This document shows, piece after piece, positions 33,765 to 42,815 of a DNA stretch of 64,000 bases. The notes beneath the pieces were generated by a model that saw only the letters and a list, made by a program, of their open reading frames with translations, had not been told where the DNA came from and searched no databases. This DNA comes from an uncultured Eubacterium sp. (lineage in GTDB: Bacteria; Bacillota; Clostridia; Lachnospirales; Lachnospiraceae). The DNA lies in assembly GCA_910584595.1 (NCBI GenBank), contig CAJUBQ010000016.1, forward strand, positions 1 to 64,000, read 5' to 3'. Within the stretch, counting starts at the first letter, position 1; the number at the start of each line of letters is the position of its first letter. Both the position numbers and the translations under genes were made by a program.

Positions 33765-35297
33765 ATGCAAAAAGTATACGAAGCCTTAAAGCAGGGCAGC
33801 GATGTCCGAAATAATCTGATTCAGCTAAAACAGATGTTAAAGGAAGAAGGGGCGCTGGAAGAATATCTGTCTATGACCGAGGATGATGAGCTGATCGCAT
33901 CATTTTTGCAGGATGAGGATGCAAAAATACGCAAAAATGCAGCGTTGATACTTGGTCTGCTGCAAAGCCAGGAAAGCATCGAAAAATTATGGGAGGCATA
34001 TGTGTCAGAAACGCAGCTTTTTGTCAAAGGCGCTTATTTATCTGCGATTCAAAAGCTGGACTGCAGAGCTTATGAGACGCAGATTAAGAGACACTACCAA
34101 AAGCTGCTGGCCTATGAACCTGCGGAAGAAGAAAAAAAGCATATTCAGGATGAATTAAAAGAGCTGCGCAGACTGGTCATCCAATTTGACGGAGGTATCA
34201 GCCGGCATCCGTTTATCGGGTATGATAAGCCAGGAGATTTTATTTTGACGACCATCAAAAATTATCAGGATACGACCGGCGTACAGGTAGAAAGCGGCGC
34301 AACGCGAATGATTCCCATGGGTGTACAGGTTGTAGGCGGAAATATTCGTGAGGCGTTAAATATCCGTACGTTCCGCGAGATTCTATTTACGCTGCGCTGT
34401 GAAAAAAATCTGCCTCCGCAGCCGAATGTTATCGCAAAAGAATTAGCAAAGTCGAATCTGAAAAGAATTTTGTCAGAGCTTCATGAAGGGGAAGCGCCAT
34501 TTTATTTCCGGTTGGAGATCCGAGGATCGATGCCGCTTGATAAAAAAAGCATGTTTGCGAAAAAACTGGCTGCAGAGATCGAACAGCGGACGCATCATTT
34601 TTTAGTAAACTCTACAGAACATTATGAAGTGGAGCTGCGGCTTGTGCAGAACAGAAACGGTGGATTTTATCCATGTATGAAATTGTTTACGATTCCAATG
34701 AAACGGTTTGCTTATCGTAAGTATACGACGGCTGCTTCCATGCATCCATCTTTGGCGGCGCTGCTCACAGAACTCGCATCCAACTGGCTGGTAGAACATG
34801 CCAGAGTTTTGGACGCATTTTGCGGCACAGGGACATTGCTGATGGAGCGTATCTATGCGCTTGGCGTACGTTCTGCTTATGCGCTGGATATTTTCGGCGA
34901 CGCTATTCAGGGTGCGAGAGAGAATGCCGGTATTGCCCATATGAATATTAACTTTGTACAGAAAAGCTTCTTTGATTTTACGCATGAGCAGAAATTTCAT
35001 GAAATCTGGGCAGATTTTCCTGTGCGTGGGAAAAAGACAAAAGAAGAGCAGGATGAGTTTTATCAGGCATTTTTTGAAAAAGTGCAGGAATTGTTGGAAG
35101 AGCGCGGCAGGATTTTTATGTTTTGCAATGAGAACGGAATGACAAAAAAATATTTGCGGCTGCATGAAAATCTGCATTTAAAACAGGAATTTTGCATTCG
35201 TGAAAAGGACGGAGCGTATTTTTACATTATAGAAATGCGTAAACCGCAGGCAGCAGAACCGGATATGTCAGGCGCGACGGATATTCCAACGACATAA
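33765..35297 (+). CDS. THUMP/RNA-methylase-like protein with N-terminal helical repeats
   Basis: Residues ~1-130 resemble HEAT-type repeats (DEDAKIRKNAALILGLL). The next part (~140-330) is THUMP-like, and ~340-480 is a SAM methyltransferase with motif I VLDAFCGTGTLLMERI and YALDIFGDAIQGARENA. Relatives are TrmN/Trm11/RlmL-type RNA methylases that use an NPPY active site. Here the corresponding segment is EIWADFPVRGKK, so the catalytic Asn/Asp-Pro-Pro-Tyr is changed. It may be inactive, or methylate a different target. RBS AGGAGAG before ATG 33765. Confidence 0.72.
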   Translation: MQKVYEALKQGSDVRNNLIQLKQMLKEEGALEEYLSMTEDDELIASFLQDEDAKIRKNAALILGLLQSQESIEKLWEAYVSETQLFVKGAYLSAIQKLDCRAYETQIKRHYQKLLAYEPAEEEKKHIQDELKELRRLVIQFDGGISRHPFIGYDKPGDFILTTIKNYQDTTGVQVESGATRMIPMGVQVVGGNIREALNIRTFREILFTLRCEKNLPPQPNVIAKELAKSNLKRILSELHEGEAPFYFRLEIRGSMPLDKKSMFAKKLAAEIEQRTHHFLVNSTEHYEVELRLVQNRNGGFYPCMKLFTIPMKRFAYRKYTTAASMHPSLAALLTELASNWLVEHARVLDAFCGTGTLLMERIYALGVRSAYALDIFGDAIQGARENAGIAHMNINFVQKSFFDFTHEQKFHEIWADFPVRGKKTKEEQDEFYQAFFEKVQELLEERGRIFMFCNENGMTKKYLRLHENLHLKQEFCIREKDGAYFYIIEMRKPQAAEPDMSGATDIPTT

Positions 35298-35316
35298 TTA
35301 TCTCTAAGGAGTCTTT

Positions 35317-35907
35317 ATGGGAAATGTAATTGTAGTAGAAGGATATTCCTTTACAGATGAAAACATGGCAAAACAGGCCAGGACCGAAGCAGAAGGCGTA
35401 CGGTATGTCAAGGCAAGGACAGATATGTCCAAACCGGATCAGGTATTTAACGTATATCATAAGCTGCTGCAGCAGAGAATGTTCCAGACGCCGGTCGGCT
35501 ATGCATATTTGAAGGAACTGCAGGAATATTTAAAGACGATACCGGGCATCCGCAATGAGGAGATCAGACCGATTCCGATTGCGGATCATCTGGTAGTCAG
35601 TGACACACGCGGAATATCAGACCGCTGGAGCAGGCGGCTGGAAAAAGAGCAAAATAAGCTGCGGATGTCCATGGTTGCAAATTTTGCATTTGTCGTATCT
35701 ATTTTGCTTATGTTTTTAATTACAGCTACAAGCGGACAGACGACGATTTTAAACTATGAAAAGAAAATTCAGGATCGTTATGCACAATGGGAACAGCAGC
35801 TTACGCAGCGGGAAAAAGCAATCCGGGAAGAGGAGCAGGAGCTGGAGCTGGATTTCGATACGGTACTGGATGACGAGGAGAAAAAAGAACTGCAGGAATT
35901 TGAGTGA
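35317..35907 (+). CDS. Uncharacterised single-span membrane protein with coiled-coil tail
   Basis: The 196-residue protein has a soluble N-terminal domain (~1-110) starting GNVIVVEGYSFTDENMAKQA, one helix (~117-139, MVANFAFVVSILLMFLITAT) and an acidic, Glu-rich coiled-coil tail. No signal peptide is seen. I do not recognise a named family. It follows the methylase gene by 19 bases behind AAGGAG and is probably co-transcribed with it. Confidence 0.65.
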   Translation: MGNVIVVEGYSFTDENMAKQARTEAEGVRYVKARTDMSKPDQVFNVYHKLLQQRMFQTPVGYAYLKELQEYLKTIPGIRNEEIRPIPIADHLVVSDTRGISDRWSRRLEKEQNKLRMSMVANFAFVVSILLMFLITATSGQTTILNYEKKIQDRYAQWEQQLTQREKAIREEEQELELDFDTVLDDEEKKELQEFE

Positions 35908-36032
35908 CGCACACAGTTTTTTCATAAACCTGTGCTAATATAGTGTAAAAATAAGGTTAGAATAAGGTAACAGATCGCAATTGTTAAAACAGCGTCAGAT
36001 ATATTTTTACACGGAAAAGTGAGGGAATAAAA

Positions 36033-36722
36033 GTGGAAAAATTAAAAATTCTTGTAGTGGATGATGAGAGCAGAATGCGCAAGCTTGTACGGGATTTCCT
36101 TGTAAAACAGGATTTTGAAGTATTGGAAGCAGGAGATGGAGAAGCTGCGTTGGATGTGTTTTATCAGGAAAAGAATATAGCGTTGATTATTCTGGATGTT
36201 ATGATGCCCAAAATGAATGGGTGGGAAGTTTGCAAGGAAATTCGTGAAAATTCCAAAGTGCCGATTATCATGCTGACAGCAAAAGGTGACGAGAGTGATG
36301 AACTGCTTGGCTTTGAGCTTGGCGTGGATGAGTATATATCCAAGCCGTTTAGCCCAAAGATACTGGTGGCGCGTGTGGAAGCTATTTTGAGGCGTTCCAA
36401 TAAGCTGATGGAGGGACAGGCAGTAGAAACCGGTGGGATCGTGATTGATAAGGCAGCGCATCTCGTAACCGTAGATGGGCAGCGCATGGAACTAAGCTAT
36501 AAGGAGTTTGAGCTGTTGTCGTATTTTGTGGAAAATCAGGGCATTGCGCTGTCACGTGAAAAAATATTAAATCATGTATGGAATTACGATTATTTTGGAG
36601 ATGCCAGAACGATTGACACCCATGTGAAAAAACTCCGGTCAAAGATGGGAGCCAAAGGCGATTATATTAAAACGATCTGGGGAATGGGTTATAAGTTTGA
36701 AGTAAATGAAGGCAGGGCTTAG
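36033..36722 (+). CDS. OmpR/PhoB-family response regulator
   Basis: A 229-residue regulator: receiver domain with the acidic pocket VVDDESRMRKL, phospho-Asp in IILDVMMPKMNG (~55), Thr of MLTAKGD and Lys of ISKPFSPKIL, then a winged-helix DNA-binding domain (~130-229, ELSYKEFELLSYFVENQG, DTHVKKLRSKMG). It would be phosphorylated by the kinase encoded one base downstream. Targets are not evident. ATG is replaced by GTG 36033 with GAGGGAA upstream. Confidence 0.95.
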   Translation: MEKLKILVVDDESRMRKLVRDFLVKQDFEVLEAGDGEAALDVFYQEKNIALIILDVMMPKMNGWEVCKEIRENSKVPIIMLTAKGDESDELLGFELGVDEYISKPFSPKILVARVEAILRRSNKLMEGQAVETGGIVIDKAAHLVTVDGQRMELSYKEFELLSYFVENQGIALSREKILNHVWNYDYFGDARTIDTHVKKLRSKMGAKGDYIKTIWGMGYKFEVNEGRA

Positions 36723-36723
36723 G

Positions 36724-38280
36724 ATGCCTATGAAAGAGTTTATTCATAAAGAGTTTATTCACAAAGAGTTTGCTGATAAAAAACAGACGGATCCGTTCGG
36801 AAAATATTCATTAACAAGGCAGGTAGCATTTGCAATGATTGCTTTGGCAGCAGGTACGGTGCTGCTTTGCCTGATTTTAAATACGCTGTTCTTAGGCCAG
36901 TATTATGTGTGGAACAAATCAAAAATCTTATCCAACAGTTATCATAAAATCAATGCGGCGGCTCAAAACGGCACGCTGGACAGTGAGGAATTTGATATTG
37001 AATTTGAGCGTCTTTGTGTGTATAACAATCTGACAATTATGATTATTAATCCTGACCAGACCATTGTGCGCTCTTCTGTCAGTGATACGCAGACGATGTT
37101 AAAATATTTTATGGAGCTTTTAATCAGTTTCAGTGAGACGTCGCCAAAGAGCTATGTGATTCAAAAGCGTCAGGATATGCGTATGGAATCGGATTATCTT
37201 GTGATGTGGGGAGTATTGTCTGACGGCAAACTGATTATCGCGCGTTCGGCGCTGGAAAGCATTCATGAGAGCAGTAATCTGACCAATCGGTTTTTATTTA
37301 TGATAGGAGGGATTGCCGTAGTCTGTGGAGCTGTGATAGCCGGTATTCTTACACGCAGAATAACCAATCCGATTTTGGAATTGACAGAATTATCCACACG
37401 AATGACCGAACTGGATTTTGAAGCAAAATATATGCCCAGAAAGCATCAGAATGAGATAGACCTTCTTGGCGCACATATGAATGAGATGTCTGCGAAGCTG
37501 GAGCGTACGATTTCCGAGTTAAAAAGCGCAAATAACGAATTGCTGATGGATAATGAGCGTAAGACGCAGGTGGATGAAATGCGCAAAGAGTTTTTATCTA
37601 ACGTATCGCATGAGCTTAAAACGCCGTTGGCATTGATCCAGGGATATGCGGAAGGGCTGCAGGAATATATTAATGACGATGCCGAGAGCCGGGAATTTTA
37701 TTGTGAAGTCATTATGGATGAGGCGGACAAAATGAATCAGATGGTAAAAAAGCTGCTGACGCTAAACCATCTGGAGTTTGGGGACGATGCCGTATCTATG
37801 GAGCGGTTTGACCTGACAGAGCTGATTTCCGGTGTGGTGAATGCAGCATCCATATTGATACAGCAAAACGATATTACGGTAACTTTTGACCAGAGCTGTC
37901 CGATGTATGTATGGGCCGATGAATTTAAAGTCGAAGAGGTGGTTACAAACTTTTTAAGCAATGCCATCCATTATGCGTTATATGACAAACAGATTCATAT
38001 ATACTATACGGTAAAGGAAGATTGTGTGCGGGTGAGCGTATTTAATACCGGAGATCCGATACCGGAAGAAGATCTGGATAAAGTCTGGATTAAATTTTAT
38101 AAGGTAGATAAGGCCAGAACGAGGGAATATGGAGGCAGCGGCATTGGGCTATCGATCGTAAAAGCGATTATGGATTCGTTAAACAGACAGTGCGGAGTTT
38201 GTAATCGGGACGGCGGTGTGGAGTTTTGGATAGAATTGGATACAAAGAATGAAGAATTTCCAAAAGAAAGCATTGCTTAA
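36724..38280 (+). CDS. Membrane sensor histidine kinase
   Basis: The 518-residue kinase has two membrane helices (~33-52 and ~189-209) around an extracytoplasmic sensor of ~135 residues, a HAMP domain (~207-260), the phospho-acceptor His in FLSNVSHELKTPLALIQGYA (~295), and the ATPase with N-box and GGSGIGLSIVKA (~470). It pairs with the regulator immediately upstream. The start ATG 36724 is one base after the regulator stop. Its first codons contain three 15-bp repeats. The ligand is unknown. Confidence 0.94.
   Translation: MPMKEFIHKEFIHKEFADKKQTDPFGKYSLTRQVAFAMIALAAGTVLLCLILNTLFLGQYYVWNKSKILSNSYHKINAAAQNGTLDSEEFDIEFERLCVYNNLTIMIINPDQTIVRSSVSDTQTMLKYFMELLISFSETSPKSYVIQKRQDMRMESDYLVMWGVLSDGKLIIARSALESIHESSNLTNRFLFMIGGIAVVCGAVIAGILTRRITNPILELTELSTRMTELDFEAKYMPRKHQNEIDLLGAHMNEMSAKLERTISELKSANNELLMDNERKTQVDEMRKEFLSNVSHELKTPLALIQGYAEGLQEYINDDAESREFYCEVIMDEADKMNQMVKKLLTLNHLEFGDDAVSMERFDLTELISGVVNAASILIQQNDITVTFDQSCPMYVWADEFKVEEVVTNFLSNAIHYALYDKQIHIYYTVKEDCVRVSVFNTGDPIPEEDLDKVWIKFYKVDKARTREYGGSGIGLSIVKAIMDSLNRQCGVCNRDGGVEFWIELDTKNEEFPKESIA
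36733..36777 (+). repeat. Three 15-bp tandem repeats in the kinase N-terminus
   Basis: AAAGAGTTTATTCAT, AAAGAGTTTATTCAC and AAAGAGTTTGCTGAT encode KEFIH, KEFIH and KEFAD. They lie before the first membrane helix. Unit length keeps the frame, so gain or loss would lengthen or shorten the cytoplasmic N-terminus only. Confidence 0.85.
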
Positions 38281-38434
38281 TTGCCTTAAAAATGTTAACA
38301 TAAAGAATAAGCATATCAAATATGAGAAGATGCGTATGTTCAGACAGCAGTTTGGATTGGTAACGGGTCGGATTGTCTGACCTGTAACTTAGATTGTGTA
38401 AACGGCTGTATATTTAGTACACGGGAGTAAGCAG

Positions 38435-39247
38435 ATGAAGAAGAACAGGTTAGCAGCGAGCGCACTTGCGCTTGCGGTTTCTATCACAGCCTGCGGCTGC
38501 GGTGATCGGATTTATGAATTAACAGAGGAAGAAGAAGCGGTAATTGTACATTATTCTGCACATGCTGTTTCCAAATTTAACAAAAGGCAGTCAGAAGGGA
38601 TTCAGGATGTAGCGGTACTAAAAGCGCTCAAAGAACTAAGAGAAAAAGAGGCTTTGGAACGGCGCAGGCAAAGAGAAGAGGAAGAGAAGGAAAGGCTGAG
38701 AAAACTCGGACAGCAGACAGAGGATGACAGGGAAAATAAGGATCCGAATCAGACCGGTCAGTCTCAACAGCCAAATTCCTCACAAAATGAAGGCCGGCCA
38801 AATCCTTCAGGAGAGCAGCCAAATACAGGTTATGTGTCATTAAAGAAGGCGCTGCAGCTTAGTGGGATCAATGCTGTTTACCGCAGCTATGAGCTTGTCT
38901 CTTCTTATCAGGCATCACAAAGCTATATGGTCAGGGCAAGCAGTGGGAATGAACTATTAGTCCTGCATGTGAATCTTAAAAACAGCGGAAGTAAAACAGC
39001 AGAGTGTGATATTCTTTCCAAAATGCCTTCCTTCCAGCTGACAGTGAATGGCGATGTAAGCGTATCTGCTGATACGACAATCTTATTGAATGATCTGGGA
39101 ACATACCAGGGTAAGATTCGGGCAGGTGAAAAGGCGCGGACAGTCTTGATTTTCCAGGTGAAAAAAGGCGCGATCAAGTCGATGGACAACATGGATCTGG
39201 AAGTTACAGTCAATGGAGAAGCTTCGCTGGTACATCTGGCAGGCTGA
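38435..39247 (+). CDS. Lipoprotein with charged linker and C-terminal beta domain
   Basis: The 270-residue protein has a lipoprotein signal ending LAVSITAC with Cys20 as the lipidation site. A long Arg/Glu-rich helix (~65-95), an Asn/Gln/Pro-rich linker (~95-130) and a beta-rich C-terminal domain (~135-270; LLVLHVNLKNSGSKTAECDI) follow. The C-terminal part resembles DUF4352-like, immunoglobulin-type surface domains. The 154-base gap upstream has an imperfect hairpin (GTAACGGGTC/GACCTGTAAC at ~38359-38388). Function unknown; possibly connected to the upstream two-component system by proximity only. Confidence 0.75.
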   Translation: MKKNRLAASALALAVSITACGCGDRIYELTEEEEAVIVHYSAHAVSKFNKRQSEGIQDVAVLKALKELREKEALERRRQREEEEKERLRKLGQQTEDDRENKDPNQTGQSQQPNSSQNEGRPNPSGEQPNTGYVSLKKALQLSGINAVYRSYELVSSYQASQSYMVRASSGNELLVLHVNLKNSGSKTAECDILSKMPSFQLTVNGDVSVSADTTILLNDLGTYQGKIRAGEKARTVLIFQVKKGAIKSMDNMDLEVTVNGEASLVHLAG

Positions 39248-39383
39248 CAACATGTATGATTCTTTTTGTTAACAGGCAGGCCGCATTCTTTGGTCCTGAT
39301 TAGGCAGCGGGCGCCTGGTCAGGGTGTGAAAAGTAACGTTAACAGCATTATTTTTTGAAAAAAGTAAAAAAATACATGTCCAT

Positions 39384-39414
39384 TTGGCAAATAGTGTGAT
39401 ATACTAAATATAAT
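39384..39414 (+). promoter_or_regulatory. Possible promoter of cheV
   Basis: TTGGCA (39384-39389) and TATAAT (39409-39414), with a 19-base spacer that is longer than usual. cheV starts 30 bases downstream. Confidence 0.4.
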
Positions 39415-39443
39415 TTGAGAATGGCTTCGGGAGGAAATTAGCT

Positions 39444-40367
39444 ATGGATACAAACATTCTGTTAGAGAACGGGACGAATGAGCTGGAAGTATTGGAATTT
39501 ACATTAAATGGCAATCATTATGGGATTAATGTCGCAAAAATACGTGAGATTCTTACATATCAGCCAATCACCCCAATTCCAAATGCACATACAAGTGTAG
39601 AAGGAATATTTATGCCGCGTGATACCATGATTACAGTCATCAGCTTAAAGAAATGTCTTGGGCTGCCGGTTACGGATAACGAAGGTTTATTTATCATTAC
39701 AAATTTCAATAAACTAAATATCGCATTCCATGTTGACCAGGTGATTGGGATACACAGAGTGTCCTGGGCGGACATTATCAAACCGGATTCTACAATTAAT
39801 ACGGAGAGAGGCGAAGAATCAAACGGAGGAGTTTCTACCGGTGTGATTAAACTGGAAGATAAACTCGTTGTAATATTGGATTTTGAAAAAATTGTTACGG
39901 ATATCAGTCCGGAAACCGGATTAAAAGTTTCTGATATCGAAGCGCTCGGAGAACGCAACAGAAATGATTCTCCTATTCTGGTTGCAGAAGATTCTCCATT
40001 GCTTGGCAAGCTTATTACTGACAGTTTGAAAAAAGCCGGTTATACAAATATCATTATGTGTATGAACGGTAAGGAAGCATGGGATAAGCTGGTAGGTTAT
40101 AAAAACAGCGGCAACGTGTTTGATAAAGTACACTGTATTATTACAGATATTGAAATGCCGATTATGGATGGCCATCGTCTGACAAAACTGGCAAAAACAG
40201 ACGATGTATTAAAACAAATTCCATTAATTATCTTCTCGTCACTGGTGAATGATGAAATGAGGAGAAAAGGGGAGGCGCTTGGCGCAGATGCACAGCTTAC
40301 CAAGCCGGAGATTGGTTCTTTAGTAGAAGCAATCGATGGTCTGATCGATAAGAAAATCAGATCGTAG
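39444..40367 (+). CDS. cheV: Chemotaxis coupling protein CheV (CheW-receiver fusion)
   Basis: The 307-residue protein joins a CheW-like coupling domain (~8-160; YGINVAKIREILTYQPITPI, PRDTMITVISLKKCLG) to a receiver domain (~175-300) with phospho-Asp in CIITDIEMPIMDG (~235) and the Lys of QLTKPEIG. CheV links chemoreceptors to CheA and takes part in adaptation. It is alone here, with no cheA or cheY beside it. RBS GGGAGGAAA before ATG 39444. It fits with the receptors at 45-48 kb and 63 kb. Confidence 0.93.
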   Translation: MDTNILLENGTNELEVLEFTLNGNHYGINVAKIREILTYQPITPIPNAHTSVEGIFMPRDTMITVISLKKCLGLPVTDNEGLFIITNFNKLNIAFHVDQVIGIHRVSWADIIKPDSTINTERGEESNGGVSTGVIKLEDKLVVILDFEKIVTDISPETGLKVSDIEALGERNRNDSPILVAEDSPLLGKLITDSLKKAGYTNIIMCMNGKEAWDKLVGYKNSGNVFDKVHCIITDIEMPIMDGHRLTKLAKTDDVLKQIPLIIFSSLVNDEMRRKGEALGADAQLTKPEIGSLVEAIDGLIDKKIRS

Positions 40368-40444
40368 AGCTTACGATTTCGTGAAAGAGTGAGAGCGGCC
40401 GTGGGTGAGATCATTACGGCACTCTCACTTTTCGTGCGTAGCTT
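40368..40444. other. Long imperfect hairpin between cheV and the next gene
   Basis: AGCTTACGATTTCGTGAAAG with AGTGAGAG on one side pairs with CTCTCACTTTTCGTGCGTAGCTT on the other, giving a stem of more than 20 bp around a ~25-base loop. There is no downstream T run, so it is a doubtful terminator; an RNA-stability element or attenuator is possible. Confidence 0.5.
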
Positions 40445-40473
40445 AAGTAAGAAAGACAAAAGGAGAGGTTTGC

Positions 40474-42159
40474 ATGAGCAGAAGTGAAGATTATCTGGAC
40501 AATCTGCTGACTTCGGTTACAGACACGTTAAATGAGTTTGATAATGATTTTGAGCAGAACAGGGAATCTTTAAAAGAATCTTATCAGACACAAAACGATC
40601 TTCCGTCGAAAACGCAGAGTGCGCTGGACGAGATTCGGGAAGAAAATTTTCTGCGGGAATTTGAAGACGAGATTAACAGAGGAAAGTCAGACGATGATTT
40701 CCTTTCGGAATTTGAAAGAGAGCTGAATGGAGATGCAGACGCAGATTTGTATACGTCTGCAGACGGAGACGATACGATAGCGCTGCAGGATGTGAATATG
40801 GATACGGCAGATCAGCTCGATGCGGATTTGGAAGATTTATTCAGGGAAGATTCGGAAACGATAGCTATGCCGGACGAACCAGCTACAGCGGCATTTGAAC
40901 AGGAACCACAGACAGTGTCTTTGGAAACGCCGGAACCGGATATGGGAGAGGATGTGTTTTCACAGATGGCAAAGGAACAGGATAAATCAATGGAAGCACC
41001 AAAAGGTATGGAAGGACTGGAAGATATTTTTGGCGAATTTGGAGACGCTGACAGTATCTTACAGGAATTGGAAAACGGGGTTACACAGCCGTCCGATGAC
41101 AGCAGCGCTGTGCAGGAAGCGCAGTCGTCTGTGGGTGAGAGCCTGACGGAAATTTTGAATGAGTCGGACGAGGAAGCGTTGTCTGAGATTGATAAGCTTC
41201 TGAATACAGAAGAACAAGACGGCGATACACAGGCGATGGACGCAGAGGCCGATCCGCTGCCGATGGGGCCGGATTTTTCTTTTGACGAATCTTCTCTTGG
41301 CGAGGAAGATGGCGGAGAAAAAAAGAAAAAAGAAAGAAATAAAAACGGATTTTTTGGCAAGATTTCCCGTATGCTGTTTGGAACGCCTGCGGAGCTGGAC
41401 CCGGAAGCAGCAGCGGAGTATGAAGCGGCGAAAGCAGCATTGGGCAAAAATGAAGAGACAGATCCGAAAGTACTGAAAGAAAAGAAAAAGCAGGAAAAAG
41501 AATTAAAGAAACAGCAGAAAAAAGAAGCGGCAGAACAAAAGAAACAGGAAAAAGATGCTGCCAAAGCAGAAAAGGCAGCGAAAAAGGCGGCAAAGCCTAA
41601 GAAAGAGAAAAAACCAAAGCAGAAGAATAAAATGCCAAAAGAGCCGCCATTGCCAAAGGTACCGGTTATGATGATGTGGATATTGGCGTTGTCTTTACTG
41701 GCGCTTATATTTCTCGGAACATCACTCGTTGGGTATTCGTTACCGGTAAAAGAATCCAGAGAAGCATTTGAAAGCGGAGATTATGTAACGGCATATCGTA
41801 AGCTGCAGGGGATGAAAGTACGCAAGAACGATAAAGAGCTGCTCAAGGCTTCGTCTACACTTGCCGGCATACAGACAGAGCTGGATGCATATACTGCATT
41901 GATGGAGCAAAAGCAGTACGAGATGGCTCTGGACTGTCTGGTGCGGGGCTTTAACAGATGTAATCTGCATTCTGCAGACGCAGAAGAATGGAACGTTGCG
42001 GATAAATTGACAGATTTGCAGGACAAGTTTGATTTGTTGTTAAAAGAACAATTTGATGTTTCCAAACGTAAGGCAAAGAAACTGTATCAGATTAAAAAGC
42101 GAAGTGATTATACGATGGAACTGCATAAAATTCTGGATCAGCTCGGGCTGGAATATTAA
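40474..42159 (+). CDS. Acidic, coiled-coil membrane protein of unknown function
   Basis: The 561-residue protein is in three parts: an acidic cytoplasmic N-terminus (~1-280) with internal Glu/Asp/Gln-rich stretches, a Lys/Ala/Glu-rich segment (~325-390), and one membrane helix (~398-418, MMWILALSLLALIFLGTS) followed by an external helical domain (~420-561) with TPR-like helices (AFESGDYVTAYRKLQGM). No signal peptide. I do not recognise a family; the architecture recalls signalling or scaffold proteins. It follows cheV after a hairpin and precedes hisH by 14 bases. Confidence 0.65.
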   Translation: MSRSEDYLDNLLTSVTDTLNEFDNDFEQNRESLKESYQTQNDLPSKTQSALDEIREENFLREFEDEINRGKSDDDFLSEFERELNGDADADLYTSADGDDTIALQDVNMDTADQLDADLEDLFREDSETIAMPDEPATAAFEQEPQTVSLETPEPDMGEDVFSQMAKEQDKSMEAPKGMEGLEDIFGEFGDADSILQELENGVTQPSDDSSAVQEAQSSVGESLTEILNESDEEALSEIDKLLNTEEQDGDTQAMDAEADPLPMGPDFSFDESSLGEEDGGEKKKKERNKNGFFGKISRMLFGTPAELDPEAAAEYEAAKAALGKNEETDPKVLKEKKKQEKELKKQQKKEAAEQKKQEKDAAKAEKAAKKAAKPKKEKKPKQKNKMPKEPPLPKVPVMMMWILALSLLALIFLGTSLVGYSLPVKESREAFESGDYVTAYRKLQGMKVRKNDKELLKASSTLAGIQTELDAYTALMEQKQYEMALDCLVRGFNRCNLHSADAEEWNVADKLTDLQDKFDLLLKEQFDVSKRKAKKLYQIKKRSDYTMELHKILDQLGLEY

Positions 42160-42173
42160 TTTGGAGAAAAAGA

Positions 42174-42782
42174 ATGGTTGCAATCATTGATTATGATGCG
42201 GGTAATTTAAAAAGTGTACAAAAAGCATTTCAAAAGCTGGGGGAAGAAGCTGTAATCACAAGGGAATTTCAGACAATTCTTCATGCAGACCGGATTGTGC
42301 TTCCCGGCGTTGGTTCTTTTGGCGTGGCGATGAACCAGCTGAAAAAATATGAACTGGATCAGGTCATTTTGGAAGCCGTAGAGCAGAAGAAGCCTTTTCT
42401 CGGCATTTGCCTTGGGCTGCAGCTATTATTTGAAGGCAGTGAGGAAAGCGAAGGTGTGGAAGGACTCGGTATTTTGCCGGGGCGTATCGTAAAGATTCCG
42501 GATACAGCAGGTCTTAAAATCCCTCATATCGGATGGAACTCTTTGACGTTGTGCAAGGATGGAAGACTGTTTCAGGGGATCAAAGATCAGTCGTATGTGT
42601 ATTTCGTACATTCTTATTATTTACAGGCAGAGGATGAGCAGATTGTAAAAGCGACTGCTGAATATGGGATTACGGTTCATGCATCTGTAGAATGGCAGAA
42701 TGTCTTCGCCTGCCAGTTTCATCCTGAGAAGAGCAGTACGGTAGGGCTTGGGATTTTAAACAACTTTGTGACATTATCTTAA
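42174..42782 (+). CDS. hisH: Imidazole glycerol phosphate synthase, glutaminase subunit
   Basis: The 202-residue class I glutaminase supplies ammonia to HisF in histidine synthesis. The nucleophile Cys is in PFLGICLGLQLLFEGS (~80), and the His-Glu pair in CQFHPEKSS (~182). IDYDAGNLKSVQKAF at the start and VLPGVGSFG are typical. It is followed by hisF with a 33-base gap. No other his genes are nearby, so either the operon is split or this is the tail of the pathway genes. Confidence 0.96.
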   Translation: MVAIIDYDAGNLKSVQKAFQKLGEEAVITREFQTILHADRIVLPGVGSFGVAMNQLKKYELDQVILEAVEQKKPFLGICLGLQLLFEGSEESEGVEGLGILPGRIVKIPDTAGLKIPHIGWNSLTLCKDGRLFQGIKDQSYVYFVHSYYLQAEDEQIVKATAEYGITVHASVEWQNVFACQFHPEKSSTVGLGILNNFVTLS

Positions 42783-42815
42783 CAGGTTTTTGAGTCAGTA
42801 AAGAGAGGAATGTTT

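Noticed and set aside
36733..36777. CRISPR-like array
   Set aside because: The units are 15 bp, directly adjacent, without spacers, and are in-frame coding repeats.
40812..41593. Ser/Phe-rich open frames on the minus strand
   Set aside because: They are the antisense shadow of the Glu/Asp/Lys-rich membrane protein; there is no RBS and the residue pattern is the complement of that low-complexity gene.
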